Assembly (NCBI GenBank): GCA_964540205.1
Contig: CAZIMJ010000361.1
Span: forward strand, 1 to 48,583
DNA: 48,583 nucleotides
Source: WTAW01 sp964540205
GTDB taxonomy: Bacteria; Acidobacteriota; Aminicenantia; Aminicenantales; Aminicenantaceae
Direction of reading: 5' to 3'
A model generated the notes under the pieces. The model did not search any database and had not been told where the DNA came from. It saw only the letters and a list, made by a program, of their open reading frames with translations. This document shows, piece after piece, positions 32,223-40,577 of the stretch (the stretch's first letter is position 1; every line of letters starts with the position of its first letter). The position numbers were made by a program, and so were the translations under genes.

Positions 32223-34637
32223 ATGATCAAAAACAATATCAAAATTGCCTTTAGAAACATCATTAAACACAAAGGCTTTTCCACAATCAATATCATCGGT
32301 CTGGCAATAGGGATCGCATGCAGCATTCTCATTTTGGTTTTTGTCTCCCATGAATTGAGTTACGACAAGTTTCACGAAAAAGCCGACAGGACTTACAGAA
32401 TAGCTGTCAGAGCTATGATAGGCGATACAAAAATCAACCAAACCTATTCCTCTTCTGAGACATTCCGGAGACTTCTCGAGGATTTTCCCGAAATCGAAGT
32501 GGGTGTCAAGTTTTTGAATGTGGGGAGGACTCCTATCGTCCTGGGTGAAGAAACGTATTACGAAGAAAGATTTTTTGCCGTTGATTCCACATTCTATGAT
32601 GTTTTTTCGATCCCTTTGATCCAGGGTGATCCAAAAAGAGTTCTTGTCGACCCAAATTCTATGGTCATTTCTGAGGATACAGCTCTCAAATATTTTGGGA
32701 TAACAGATGCTGTTGGCAAAACTCTGAGAGCGGATTTTTCATATGGTCCGGGCAGCGTCGACTTTGCGATCACCGGAGTCTCCAAGAACGTCCCCGGCAA
32801 CTCTCATTTCCATTATGATCTTCTTGCATCTTCAGCGACTTTCCCCTCTTATATCAACGACACCGGATGGTCGTCCAATAATTTCATTACCTATGTTGTC
32901 CTGAAAGAAGGCACCACACAAGTTTGGTTCGATGAAAAATTGAAGGAATTCACCAGAAAACACATGGGTGCTGAAAGATTTGACGCCTGGGTAGCCAAGG
33001 GAAATTTCTGGGAATATTTTCTACAGCCCATCACCCGGATACATTTAACATCTGATCTAAACGGGGAATTTGAAGCCAACGGTAACGAAACATACGTCTA
33101 TATATTTTCGGCAATAAGTATCATCATCTTACTCATTGCCTGTATCAATTTTATGAACCTCTCAACAGCCAAATCATCATTGAGGGCTAAAGAAGTCGGG
33201 ATGCGGAAAGTGGTGGGTTCGGGAAGGAGCAGGCTTGTAATCCAATTCCTAAGCGAATCTGTTCTATTGAGCTACATCGCACTGGCACTGGGAATCGGGA
33301 TATTCATTGTTCTTTTCCCTCTGTACGAAAATCTGATCGGTAAAGAGCTCCACATTCAGTATTTGGATAGCTTTGTAATAATCCCCTTAGTGTTGGCCCT
33401 TGGACTCATTGTAGGGATTATCTCGGGTTCATATCCGGCTTTTTTCCTATCGTCATTCAAACCCATTGCCACGCTTAAAGGAAATAAAAGCATGAACAAA
33501 AGGGGATCGTGGCTGAGAAATATCCTTGTCATATTTCAGTTCACGATCTCCATATTTCTCATCATCGGCACATTGGCGGTCAATCAACAACTTAAATTTT
33601 TCCAGAACAAAAAACTGGGATTCGATAAGGAACAGGTATTAGTCGTCAAAAATCCTGGATCATTAGGGGATAAGGTTAATCCTTTTAAAGACGAGCTTCG
33701 TGGATACAGCAGTATCATCGATGTATCGGGTTCTAACACATTGCCAGGCAAAAGCTTCAGTAATATCGGATTCGGTGCAGAAGGAGTAGAAAACTTTACT
33801 TTGAACCTCTGCATTTGTGATTATGACTTTCTTAGCACTTTAAAGCTGGAGATGGCGGATGGAAGATTCTTTGCGAAGGAATTCAGTACTGATTCTCATG
33901 CGGCGGTGCTCAACGAAAAAGCAGTGGAATTACTGGGTTGGGAAAATCCAATCGGTAAAAAGATAAATAACTGGTCTCAGAATGGGAATAGGGGAGATTT
34001 TGTAGTGATTGGTGTGATCAAAGACTATCACTACGAATCGCTCCATCAGGAGATCAGGCCGCAGGCCTTATTCCTCTCCGGCGGTTACTACACAAATGTC
34101 GAAAGATATATATCTGTTCGGTTGAACACAGAAAATATAACAAGCACAATAAAACATGTAGAGAGCAAATGGAACGAATTTGCTCCTCAGATGCCCTTCG
34201 AATATTCTTTCCTCGATCAAGATTATGATAATTTATACATAAATGAAAGACAGACCAGAAAGCTGTTTTCGGTATTCTCTTTCCTTGCGATATTCATTGC
34301 CTGTCTGGGTTTATTCGGGTTGGCATCGTTTATTGCCGATCAAAAGACCAAAGAGATCGGCATCAGAAAGGTGTTGGGGGCATCGGTTGTGAAAATAGTC
34401 AAAAACCTGAACAAAAGCTTTTTAAAATGGGTTCTGATCGCAAACCTTATAGCCTGGCCCATTGCGTGGTTTGCCATGAACAAATGGTTGGAAAATTTCG
34501 CCTACAGGATTGTATTATCCTGGTGGATATTTGTTTTGGCTGCGGTATTAGCTGTGTTTATTGCACTCCTCACAGTAAGCTTACAAACTGTAAAGGCCGC
34601 CCTCAAAAACCCGATCGATTCCTTACGGTATGAATAA
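32223..34637 (+). CDS. FtsX/MacB-type permease
   Basis: An 804-residue paralogue of the preceding gene: KNNIKIAFRNIIKHKGFSTI and helix 1, periplasmic domain with FHEKADRTYRIAVRAMIGDT, helix group with KSSLRAKEVGMRKVVGSGRS, domain 2, and KTKEIGIRKVLGASVVKIVK near the end, closing with NPIDSLRYE. The 181-base gap before it contains GGGGACGGTTCTGCTTTT at 32056-32073, a GGGGACGG subtype repeat. No strong ribosome site precedes the ATG. Probably a product of gene duplication with the permease at 29663. Confidence 0.85.
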   Translation: MIKNNIKIAFRNIIKHKGFSTINIIGLAIGIACSILILVFVSHELSYDKFHEKADRTYRIAVRAMIGDTKINQTYSSSETFRRLLEDFPEIEVGVKFLNVGRTPIVLGEETYYEERFFAVDSTFYDVFSIPLIQGDPKRVLVDPNSMVISEDTALKYFGITDAVGKTLRADFSYGPGSVDFAITGVSKNVPGNSHFHYDLLASSATFPSYINDTGWSSNNFITYVVLKEGTTQVWFDEKLKEFTRKHMGAERFDAWVAKGNFWEYFLQPITRIHLTSDLNGEFEANGNETYVYIFSAISIIILLIACINFMNLSTAKSSLRAKEVGMRKVVGSGRSRLVIQFLSESVLLSYIALALGIGIFIVLFPLYENLIGKELHIQYLDSFVIIPLVLALGLIVGIISGSYPAFFLSSFKPIATLKGNKSMNKRGSWLRNILVIFQFTISIFLIIGTLAVNQQLKFFQNKKLGFDKEQVLVVKNPGSLGDKVNPFKDELRGYSSIIDVSGSNTLPGKSFSNIGFGAEGVENFTLNLCICDYDFLSTLKLEMADGRFFAKEFSTDSHAAVLNEKAVELLGWENPIGKKINNWSQNGNRGDFVVIGVIKDYHYESLHQEIRPQALFLSGGYYTNVERYISVRLNTENITSTIKHVESKWNEFAPQMPFEYSFLDQDYDNLYINERQTRKLFSVFSFLAIFIACLGLFGLASFIADQKTKEIGIRKVLGASVVKIVKNLNKSFLKWVLIANLIAWPIAWFAMNKWLENFAYRIVLSWWIFVLAAVLAVFIALLTVSLQTVKAALKNPIDSLRYE

Positions 34638-34680
34638 GTTCTGAAGTTTGGGGAGGAAAGCACAGTTATAAATTTTGGAA

Positions 34681-34933
34681 ATTGGGGGACGGGCCTCAGC
34701 AAATTCATGATAATAAATAAGTTAACAGATATATTTTACTGAAAAATATGTTTAAATGCACCTTTTTGTAGGTCAAAACAAGAGTCTAAGCGGAGAATAT
34801 TAACTTATCCTGAAATAATTATCCTTAGACATTATTTTTGACCCCCAAAATAGTGCTTCTAAGGCGATTTTTAAGCCGAAAATTTGGCTTAACTTATTTA
34901 TATTGAAGCACTTGCTGGGGCCCGTCCCCCAAT
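34681..34933. mobile_element. Palindromic MITE-like element, 253 bp (copy 1)
   Basis: The ends are inverted repeats: ATTGGGGGACGGGCC / GGCCCGTCCCCCAAT, and over 45 bases 38 match (34681-34725 against 34889-34933). Symmetry continues inward: GTCTAAG at 34784-34790 and CTTAGAC at 34824-34830 lie at exactly mirrored distances. The whole element could fold as one giant imperfect hairpin. It has no coding capacity. Internal sequence is shared with the element at 40273-40509. A GGACAGCACACTTAATTCAG scrap abuts on the right. Confidence 0.6.
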
Positions 34934-35043
34934 ATAAGGACAGCACACTTAATTCAGGATTTTGTATACTTTCCTTCTGCATAGATGTTTAAATCCCAAC
35001 CGTTTGATGTTAGAATGTGTTGATCAATACATAGGGGAAAAAC

Positions 35044-35628
35044 ATGTCACTCATTCCAGCCTTTAAAATCGGAATTTGGAATGCGTGGATACTTCAAGTT
35101 ATATTTTATCTATCCATGTTTATTCCAGATTTTTTTCTGGACAAGGAAGCGAAGATTAGATCAAAAAGGATGAGCATGTTTGCGCCTTACAAAAAAATCG
35201 AGAAGCTTTTAGCCCTATCTTCGCATGCCGTTATCATGCCTCTTGTTTTTATCTATTCGCTTTTTCTTCCTCTCAAAATAGGCTCGGCATGGTTGTATCT
35301 GGGCCTTCCTATTTTTGCTGTTTCCATTTTGATATCCGTTACTACCATTTTCAACATCGCTACTTCCTCGATTGATAAACCCGTCACCAAAGGGGCATAT
35401 CGAATATCAAGACATCCCATGTATTTCAGTGGTTTTCTGATGTTCATCAGTATTGCAATATCCTGTGCGTCTTGGGTCGTTTTTCTCTGTGGTGCCTTAT
35501 GGCTAGTCATATGGCAAATTGTGGTGCCTACAGAAGAACGGCTCCTCATCGCAAAGTACGGAGACACATATCGTGATTATGTGACAAGGGCACCGAGATG
35601 GATCGGAATTCCAAAAAAACCACACTAA
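35044..35628 (+). CDS. Isoprenylcysteine carboxyl methyltransferase (ICMT)-like membrane protein
   Basis: A 194-residue protein with about four membrane helices and the C-terminal ICMT/PEMT signature: GAYRISRHPMYFSGFLMFIS, then PTEERLLIAKYGDTYRDYVT and RAPRW. In this family the RHPxY and E-E motifs bind S-adenosylmethionine. Bacterial members methylate lipids or other small substrates, and the substrate here is unknown. AGGGG lies 8 bases before the ATG. The left neighbour is the palindromic element. A degenerate CTGTCCCC motif (35690s) follows. Confidence 0.75.
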   Translation: MSLIPAFKIGIWNAWILQVIFYLSMFIPDFFLDKEAKIRSKRMSMFAPYKKIEKLLALSSHAVIMPLVFIYSLFLPLKIGSAWLYLGLPIFAVSILISVTTIFNIATSSIDKPVTKGAYRISRHPMYFSGFLMFISIAISCASWVVFLCGALWLVIWQIVVPTEERLLIAKYGDTYRDYVTRAPRWIGIPKKPH

Positions 35629-35708
35629 TTTCCGACTCTGTATGTTGGAGCTAGGTCTTATCCCTTAGTCTGACTGAAATACGTATTCTGTCCCCGTATC
35701 TGAAGTTC

Positions 35709-36872
35709 CTATAAATTCCCTCTATCCAGTAACATCTCTTTGTGCAAAATGACTTCGCGCTGACCCTCTTCATCTTTAACGACAAGCTTAATCTCTTTCA
35801 CATTTTCATCTCTGATGAGTTGCCTTAATTCGAAAATTGCATCGCCGCTGAAAGGCATTCCGTTGCAAGCGACTATTTCATCTCCGACATCGACGCCGGC
35901 TTTATCTGCGGGCCCTCCTGTCCAAAGCCCATCAACGACTATCGAGTTGTTTTCTCCTGTGCTCAGATTCACACCAAATGAAAACATATCTTTAGCAAAC
36001 TGCGCATCCTCGTAGGGGATTAAAAGGATCTCATCGTTGGGGTAATCGATCGTGATCAAGAATTGACACAAATAATCTTTCCCGAGCAAGGGAACAGAGA
36101 GAAGGGGCGGGAGTTCTGCGAAACAACACATCAAGTCTTGTATCTTCAGGCTTCCCTGTACAAATTGTTCGATCCTCCCGAGATAGGTATCTATCATTTT
36201 TGTGCCTGGCCATTTGATCATCACTCCCTTCGATCTGACCATCGCTGAATCGTCCCTGCCGCCCATCTTGTCCAGATAAGCGAGAGGGAGCACCAGAGAA
36301 TATGGCTGGCCGGTATCGACCATAGCACTAACAGAGATATTTTCGTTGATCGTGCAATCTATCATGGGCGCATTATTAACCTGATGGTTTGCAAATTTAA
36401 ATCTCCTACCGTGAGCACTCTCCCCTGTGTCCTCTTTATCGGGAGAGAGGATCACCCTCTGATTCCGGTAATCGAGAGTGACTTTGAATCTTTCCAAAAG
36501 GTTAGAGCCTATAATTCCAGAGATGCGAATCCCACATTTCTCAAACCCTTTAAAATTGAATCCCATAAAGGCAAAGATGTTGGGAATTGACACCTCCCCC
36601 ATATCCAGCGTATCCATCTTCGCCATATTCCCCCTTATCTTGAGAGCCAATTCTTCTGCGACTTTTCGGTCAATAAAGGTCAAACCTCCGGTATCGAGGA
36701 TGAAGTTATACGACTGACTGGAACCATTGATCTTACACTTTATAACAATGAGGTGTTCCTTAAGCTCGAAAGGGATGACTCCTTTCACCGGCAAATCTTC
36801 GACTTGAGCGTACGCCACTGTGTTTACTAAAAGCGCTATAAGAAGAATGGAATAGATAGCTGTTTTTCTCAT
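35709..36872 (-). CDS. Secreted retropepsin-like aspartic protease with PDZ domain
   Basis: A 387-residue protein with a signal peptide (RKTAIYSILLIALLVNTVAYA). It contains two aspartyl-protease half-domains: NFILDTGGLTFIDRKVAEEL (first Asp) and SVSAMVDTGQPYSLVLPLAY (second Asp). Each is followed by a hydrophobic loop of retropepsin type (IIGSNLLERFKVTLDY, LLGKDYLCQFLITIDY). A C-terminal PDZ domain (about 295-375) has GGPADKAGVDVGDEIVACNG. This is the bacterial two-domain aspartyl protease-PDZ layout. It is likely periplasmic, with unknown substrate. AAGGAGG precedes the ATG. Confidence 0.8.
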   Translation of the reverse strand: MRKTAIYSILLIALLVNTVAYAQVEDLPVKGVIPFELKEHLIVIKCKINGSSQSYNFILDTGGLTFIDRKVAEELALKIRGNMAKMDTLDMGEVSIPNIFAFMGFNFKGFEKCGIRISGIIGSNLLERFKVTLDYRNQRVILSPDKEDTGESAHGRRFKFANHQVNNAPMIDCTINENISVSAMVDTGQPYSLVLPLAYLDKMGGRDDSAMVRSKGVMIKWPGTKMIDTYLGRIEQFVQGSLKIQDLMCCFAELPPLLSVPLLGKDYLCQFLITIDYPNDEILLIPYEDAQFAKDMFSFGVNLSTGENNSIVVDGLWTGGPADKAGVDVGDEIVACNGMPFSGDAIFELRQLIRDENVKEIKLVVKDEEGQREVILHKEMLLDRGNL

Positions 36873-37138
36873 TTGACCTCCTTATGGGTACTCAACCGCG
36901 TTAAAATTATATTTTAAAAAATACTACGAATACATGTTTTTATAAAAAAAATCAGAACTGAAATACATTTGATGATTTCAGCCAGTATTGAACACACTCG
37001 TAAGCTTCGCGATGTAGATATGACCACTAAGCGCTTCAGCTATGCCCCAAGGGAAGGCAATTCATACCACCTTTCTTTAATTTGACACTCTCACAGTTCC
37101 TTGCTATTCTTTTCTAAACCAAATTTAAGGGAAAAACC
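36873..37138. other. Divergent intergenic region
   Basis: An AT-rich gap between the protease and kinase genes. I see no repeat, palindrome or confident promoter. Confidence 0.35.
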
Positions 37139-40100
37139 ATGGCCATAACTTGCCCCAAGTGTAAGACAAACAATCCTGAAGAACTGAAGTTCTGTGGTGA
37201 GTGTGGGACTCAACTCCTCTCCCCTGGGGACATCGACGTCACAGAAACGATCGAAGCACCCAAGGAGGAATTAACAACAGGATCAACATATGCTGGAAGA
37301 TACCAGATCATTGAAGAGCTTGGCAAAGGAGGGATGGGAAGAGTCTACAGAGTGCTGGATAAAGAACTCAAAGAGGAGGTGGCCCTTAAGCTCATAAGAC
37401 CGGAAATCGCAAAAGATGAAAAGACCATCGAACGATTTAAGAACGAACTCAAATTTGCCCGAAAGATCAGCCACCGAAATATCGGCCGCATGTACGAACT
37501 CATGGAAGATAAAGGTGCGCATTTTATTACCATGCAGTATATGCCGGGGCAGGATCTCAGAGGATTGATAAGGCAAACCGGTCAATTGACTACGGGAAAA
37601 GCCATTTCAATTGCCAAGGAGATCTGCGAGGGCTTGATCGAGGCCCATCATCAGGGTGTCATACACCGTGATTTAAAGCCTTCTAACATCATAATCGACA
37701 GAGACGGTAATGCCAGGATTCTGGATTTTGGGATCGCCCGCTCTGTCGAAGGGAAAGGAATAACAGGTGCAGGAGTGATGATCGGCACACCCGAGTACAT
37801 GTCTCCCGAGCAAGTAGAGGGGAAGGAGACCGATCAGCGCTCGGATATCTATTCATTGGGAGTGATCCTGTATGAGATGGTGACCGGAAGAGTTCCCTTT
37901 GAAGGAGACACGCCTTTTACGATAGGGATTAAGCACAAAAGCGAGATCCCCAAAGATCCTAAGGAGCTGAATGAACAAATATCCGGGGATCTGAGCGCTG
38001 TGATATTGAAATGCCTGGAGAAGGAAAAGGACAAAAGGTATCAGAGTGCGCAGGAAGTCCGCTCTGAGCTTGTGAATATTGCGGAGAGTATTCCGACCAC
38101 AGAAAGAATTGTCCCAGACAGAAAGCCGCTCACTTCGAGGGAGATAACCGTCACTTTCGGATTGAAAAAATTGTTCGTTCCGGCACTCGTTGTTGTCGCT
38201 CTTGTCATTGCCGCAGTGATCTTGTGGCGTTTTGTCCTTACAAAGGAAACGGCTCCCCTTGTTCCGACAGATAAGCCATCGCTCGCTATTCTGTATTTTG
38301 AGAATAACTCTGGGGATGCGGCTCTGGATAACTGGCGGAGCGGGCTGAGTGAGATGCTGACTACCGACCTCAGCCAGTCCAAGTTCCTCCATGTCTTGAG
38401 CAGCGACCGGATCTATTCCCTCCTGGAAAAACAGGACTTACTCGAAAAAGACAAATACTCGACAGATGACCTTAAAAGTGTCGCCGCTCGGGGAGGTGTA
38501 AACCATATCATAAGAGGAAGCTTTATCACGGCTGGAGAAAAATTCATCATCAACGCCGCTCTCATGAAGGCCGACACTGCAGAAGTCATCAGCTCGATAA
38601 GAGAAGAGGGGGTTAGAGAAGTCAGTATCACGGACTCCCTTGACAAGATCACCACGAAAATAAAGGCAGACTTAAACCTATCTAAAGAACAGATCTCTGG
38701 CGATCTTGATAAGGAGCTAGCCCAGATCACTACCCAATCTCCTCAAGCGTTTAAATACTATTCCGAAGGAGTCAAGCTATTTAATCAAGGCCGATACCGG
38801 GCGAGCATTCCTCTTATCGAAAGAGCCATCGGCATCGATCCGGAGTTTGCCATGGCCTACAGGAAGCTAGGTTTTGCCTATGGCAATCTCGGATTAGCTC
38901 CGCAGCGAAAAGAATACTTGGAAAGAGCCATGGAATTGAAAGACCGGCTTTCGGATAAGGAACGATTCATGATCGAGGGGTCTTATTATCATAATTCCGA
39001 AAATACATACGACAAAGCTATAGCTGCCTATAAAAAAGTCCTAGAATTCTACCCGGATGACACCACAGCAAACCACAACTTAGCTATCATATTTGAGAGT
39101 CTTGAGCAATGGGAAAAGGCAATTCCTTATTTTGAGAAAGCAAGAAAGGCAAGTTCAGAGTTTGTCGGTACATACACAACCTTAGCCTCGTGTTATAGGG
39201 ACATAGGAGAGGATGACAAGGCCAAGGAGGTTCTCGATGATTACCTTGAGAATTTTGGAGACTCCGCCAGGATTCATCTGGGATTGGCGGATCATTACCA
39301 GCATCTCAGGGAATATGACCTTGCTCTTTCCGAAGTCGAAAAAGCCCTCTCCATAGATCCAACCGATTTCTGGAATTTCGATGCCAAAGCCACAGTCTAT
39401 AAATATCAAGAAGATCTAAAGAAGGCAGAGAACACTTACTGGAAACTCATGGAGTTGACAGAACCCGGGGCAGGCTATGTGGCTGCCAATGGAGGGTGTT
39501 CCCTGTCTTTGATATGGGGAAAATATGAAGGGGCAGAGTCCACGCTCGACCGCGGGCTCACTGGTGTTCGGATGTTAAAGGTGAAATGGGTAGAATCGGA
39601 ATGGCACAGAAAATCGGCTTACATCCATAGCCAGACTGGTAGCCATGAAGAGGCACTGAAGGAGTGTGAAGAGGCCTGGGAGAGTGCCGTCCAAGCGGAT
39701 AGGGATAGTTTCAACTTACAAAGATCTGCTATGCATATGAAGGCATTGATCCAGGTGGCCAATCATTCCATAGATGAAGCCCAAAAAACAGCGGATGGGC
39801 TAAAGGAATTCATCGAGGCCGGAAAACATGAGAAGTCCATCAGGCTGTACTATCACTTGATGGGCCGAATCGAACTCGAGAGAGGGAATTATTCGAAAGC
39901 CATCGGTCTTTTGCAGGAGGCTTTGGCTCTTTGTTCATTCCATAGAGATCAATTTCACGTCACCTTGAGAGTGGGTATAAATGAAATATTCCTCGAATCT
40001 TTGGCCTTAGCTTTTTATAGATCAGGAGATCTAGAAAAAGCACAAGAGCAGTACGATAAGATAATCGCGCTTACACCTGGTGACATTTTTTACGGCGACA

Positions 40101-40264
40101 TTTACACAAAGAGTTTCTATATGCTCGGTAAGATCTACGAAGAGTTGGGCAACACAACCAAAGCCATAGAGCATTACGAAAATTTCCTCGACCTATGGAA
40201 GGAAGCAGACCCGGGGATGGCTGAGGTTGAAGGTGCGAGGACTAGGCTTGCAGGCCTGAGATAA
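37139..40264 (+). CDS. Zinc ribbon-Ser/Thr kinase-TM-TPR receptor
   Basis: A 1041-residue protein. Residues 1-25 are a zinc ribbon (C5, C8, C19, C22). A Hanks-type kinase spans about 55-330: GKGGMGRVYRV, K84, H176-R-D178-LKPSN, D196-F-G, GTPEYMSPEQ and the DIYSLGVILYEM block. One membrane helix lies at about 343-363 (VPALVVVALVIAAVILW). A TolB/adenylate-cyclase-associated-type domain follows (LAILYFENNSGDAALDNWRS, GGVNHIIRGSFI). From about 530 many TPR repeats run to the end. The catalytic residues are intact. The kinase would be cytosolic and the TPR part periplasmic. The trigger and targets are unknown. The right side abuts the palindromic element. Confidence 0.88.
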   Translation: MAITCPKCKTNNPEELKFCGECGTQLLSPGDIDVTETIEAPKEELTTGSTYAGRYQIIEELGKGGMGRVYRVLDKELKEEVALKLIRPEIAKDEKTIERFKNELKFARKISHRNIGRMYELMEDKGAHFITMQYMPGQDLRGLIRQTGQLTTGKAISIAKEICEGLIEAHHQGVIHRDLKPSNIIIDRDGNARILDFGIARSVEGKGITGAGVMIGTPEYMSPEQVEGKETDQRSDIYSLGVILYEMVTGRVPFEGDTPFTIGIKHKSEIPKDPKELNEQISGDLSAVILKCLEKEKDKRYQSAQEVRSELVNIAESIPTTERIVPDRKPLTSREITVTFGLKKLFVPALVVVALVIAAVILWRFVLTKETAPLVPTDKPSLAILYFENNSGDAALDNWRSGLSEMLTTDLSQSKFLHVLSSDRIYSLLEKQDLLEKDKYSTDDLKSVAARGGVNHIIRGSFITAGEKFIINAALMKADTAEVISSIREEGVREVSITDSLDKITTKIKADLNLSKEQISGDLDKELAQITTQSPQAFKYYSEGVKLFNQGRYRASIPLIERAIGIDPEFAMAYRKLGFAYGNLGLAPQRKEYLERAMELKDRLSDKERFMIEGSYYHNSENTYDKAIAAYKKVLEFYPDDTTANHNLAIIFESLEQWEKAIPYFEKARKASSEFVGTYTTLASCYRDIGEDDKAKEVLDDYLENFGDSARIHLGLADHYQHLREYDLALSEVEKALSIDPTDFWNFDAKATVYKYQEDLKKAENTYWKLMELTEPGAGYVAANGGCSLSLIWGKYEGAESTLDRGLTGVRMLKVKWVESEWHRKSAYIHSQTGSHEEALKECEEAWESAVQADRDSFNLQRSAMHMKALIQVANHSIDEAQKTADGLKEFIEAGKHEKSIRLYYHLMGRIELERGNYSKAIGLLQEALALCSFHRDQFHVTLRVGINEIFLESLALAFYRSGDLEKAQEQYDKIIALTPGDIFYGDIYTKSFYMLGKIYEELGNTTKAIEHYENFLDLWKEADPGMAEVEGARTRLAGLR

Positions 40265-40272
40265 CTAATATA

Positions 40273-40509
40273 CTCAGACTGATGCAACTTATTGATATGA
40301 GATAAAATGACCTTCTAAATCCCGTAAATAATCACCTTAGATGTGTTATTTATTGGGGAAAAAAGCCTTTCTAAGCTGAGAGGAAGGGGTTATCACCCAT
40401 GAGTCATTAGAACACCCAAAACGACCCCGAAAAGTATGATTTAAGGGGAAATAATTGGGTTTTTATAAGACTTATCACATTTATTTTCTGTTATTTACAT
40501 CAGTCTGAG
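40273..40509. mobile_element. Palindromic MITE-like element, 237 bp (copy 2)
   Basis: The ends CTCAGACTGATG (40273-40284) and CATCAGTCTGAG (40498-40509) are perfect inverted repeats. Mirror pairs continue inward (CCTTA 40335 / TAAGG 40442, GGGG 40355 / CCCC 40425). The core AAATAATCACCTTAGATG and the following TTTCTAAGCTGA match AAATAATTATCCTTAGAC and CTTCTAAGGCGA in the element at 34681-34933. The two are therefore diverged copies of one non-coding element. It lies between the kinase and the exporter genes. Confidence 0.6.
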
Positions 40510-40571
40510 CACAATAATAAGAATAATAAACAATAATAAAAATATTTTGCTTAATCCCAAAAAGAATATCC

Positions 40572-40577
40572 TATAAT
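40572..40577 (+). promoter_or_regulatory. Possible -10 box overlapping the first exporter ATG
   Basis: TATAAT at 40572-40577 shares its last bases with the ATG at 40576. If used, transcription starts after that ATG and translation would begin at the GTG at 40609, which has AAAAGGA upstream. No good -35 box at 17 bases (TTGCTT gives 19). Confidence 0.3.

Noticed and set aside
35044..35628. Phosphatidylethanolamine N-methyltransferase as a firm call
   Set aside because: The RHPMY and PTEERLL motifs are shared by the whole ICMT/PEMT group, so only the family can be named.
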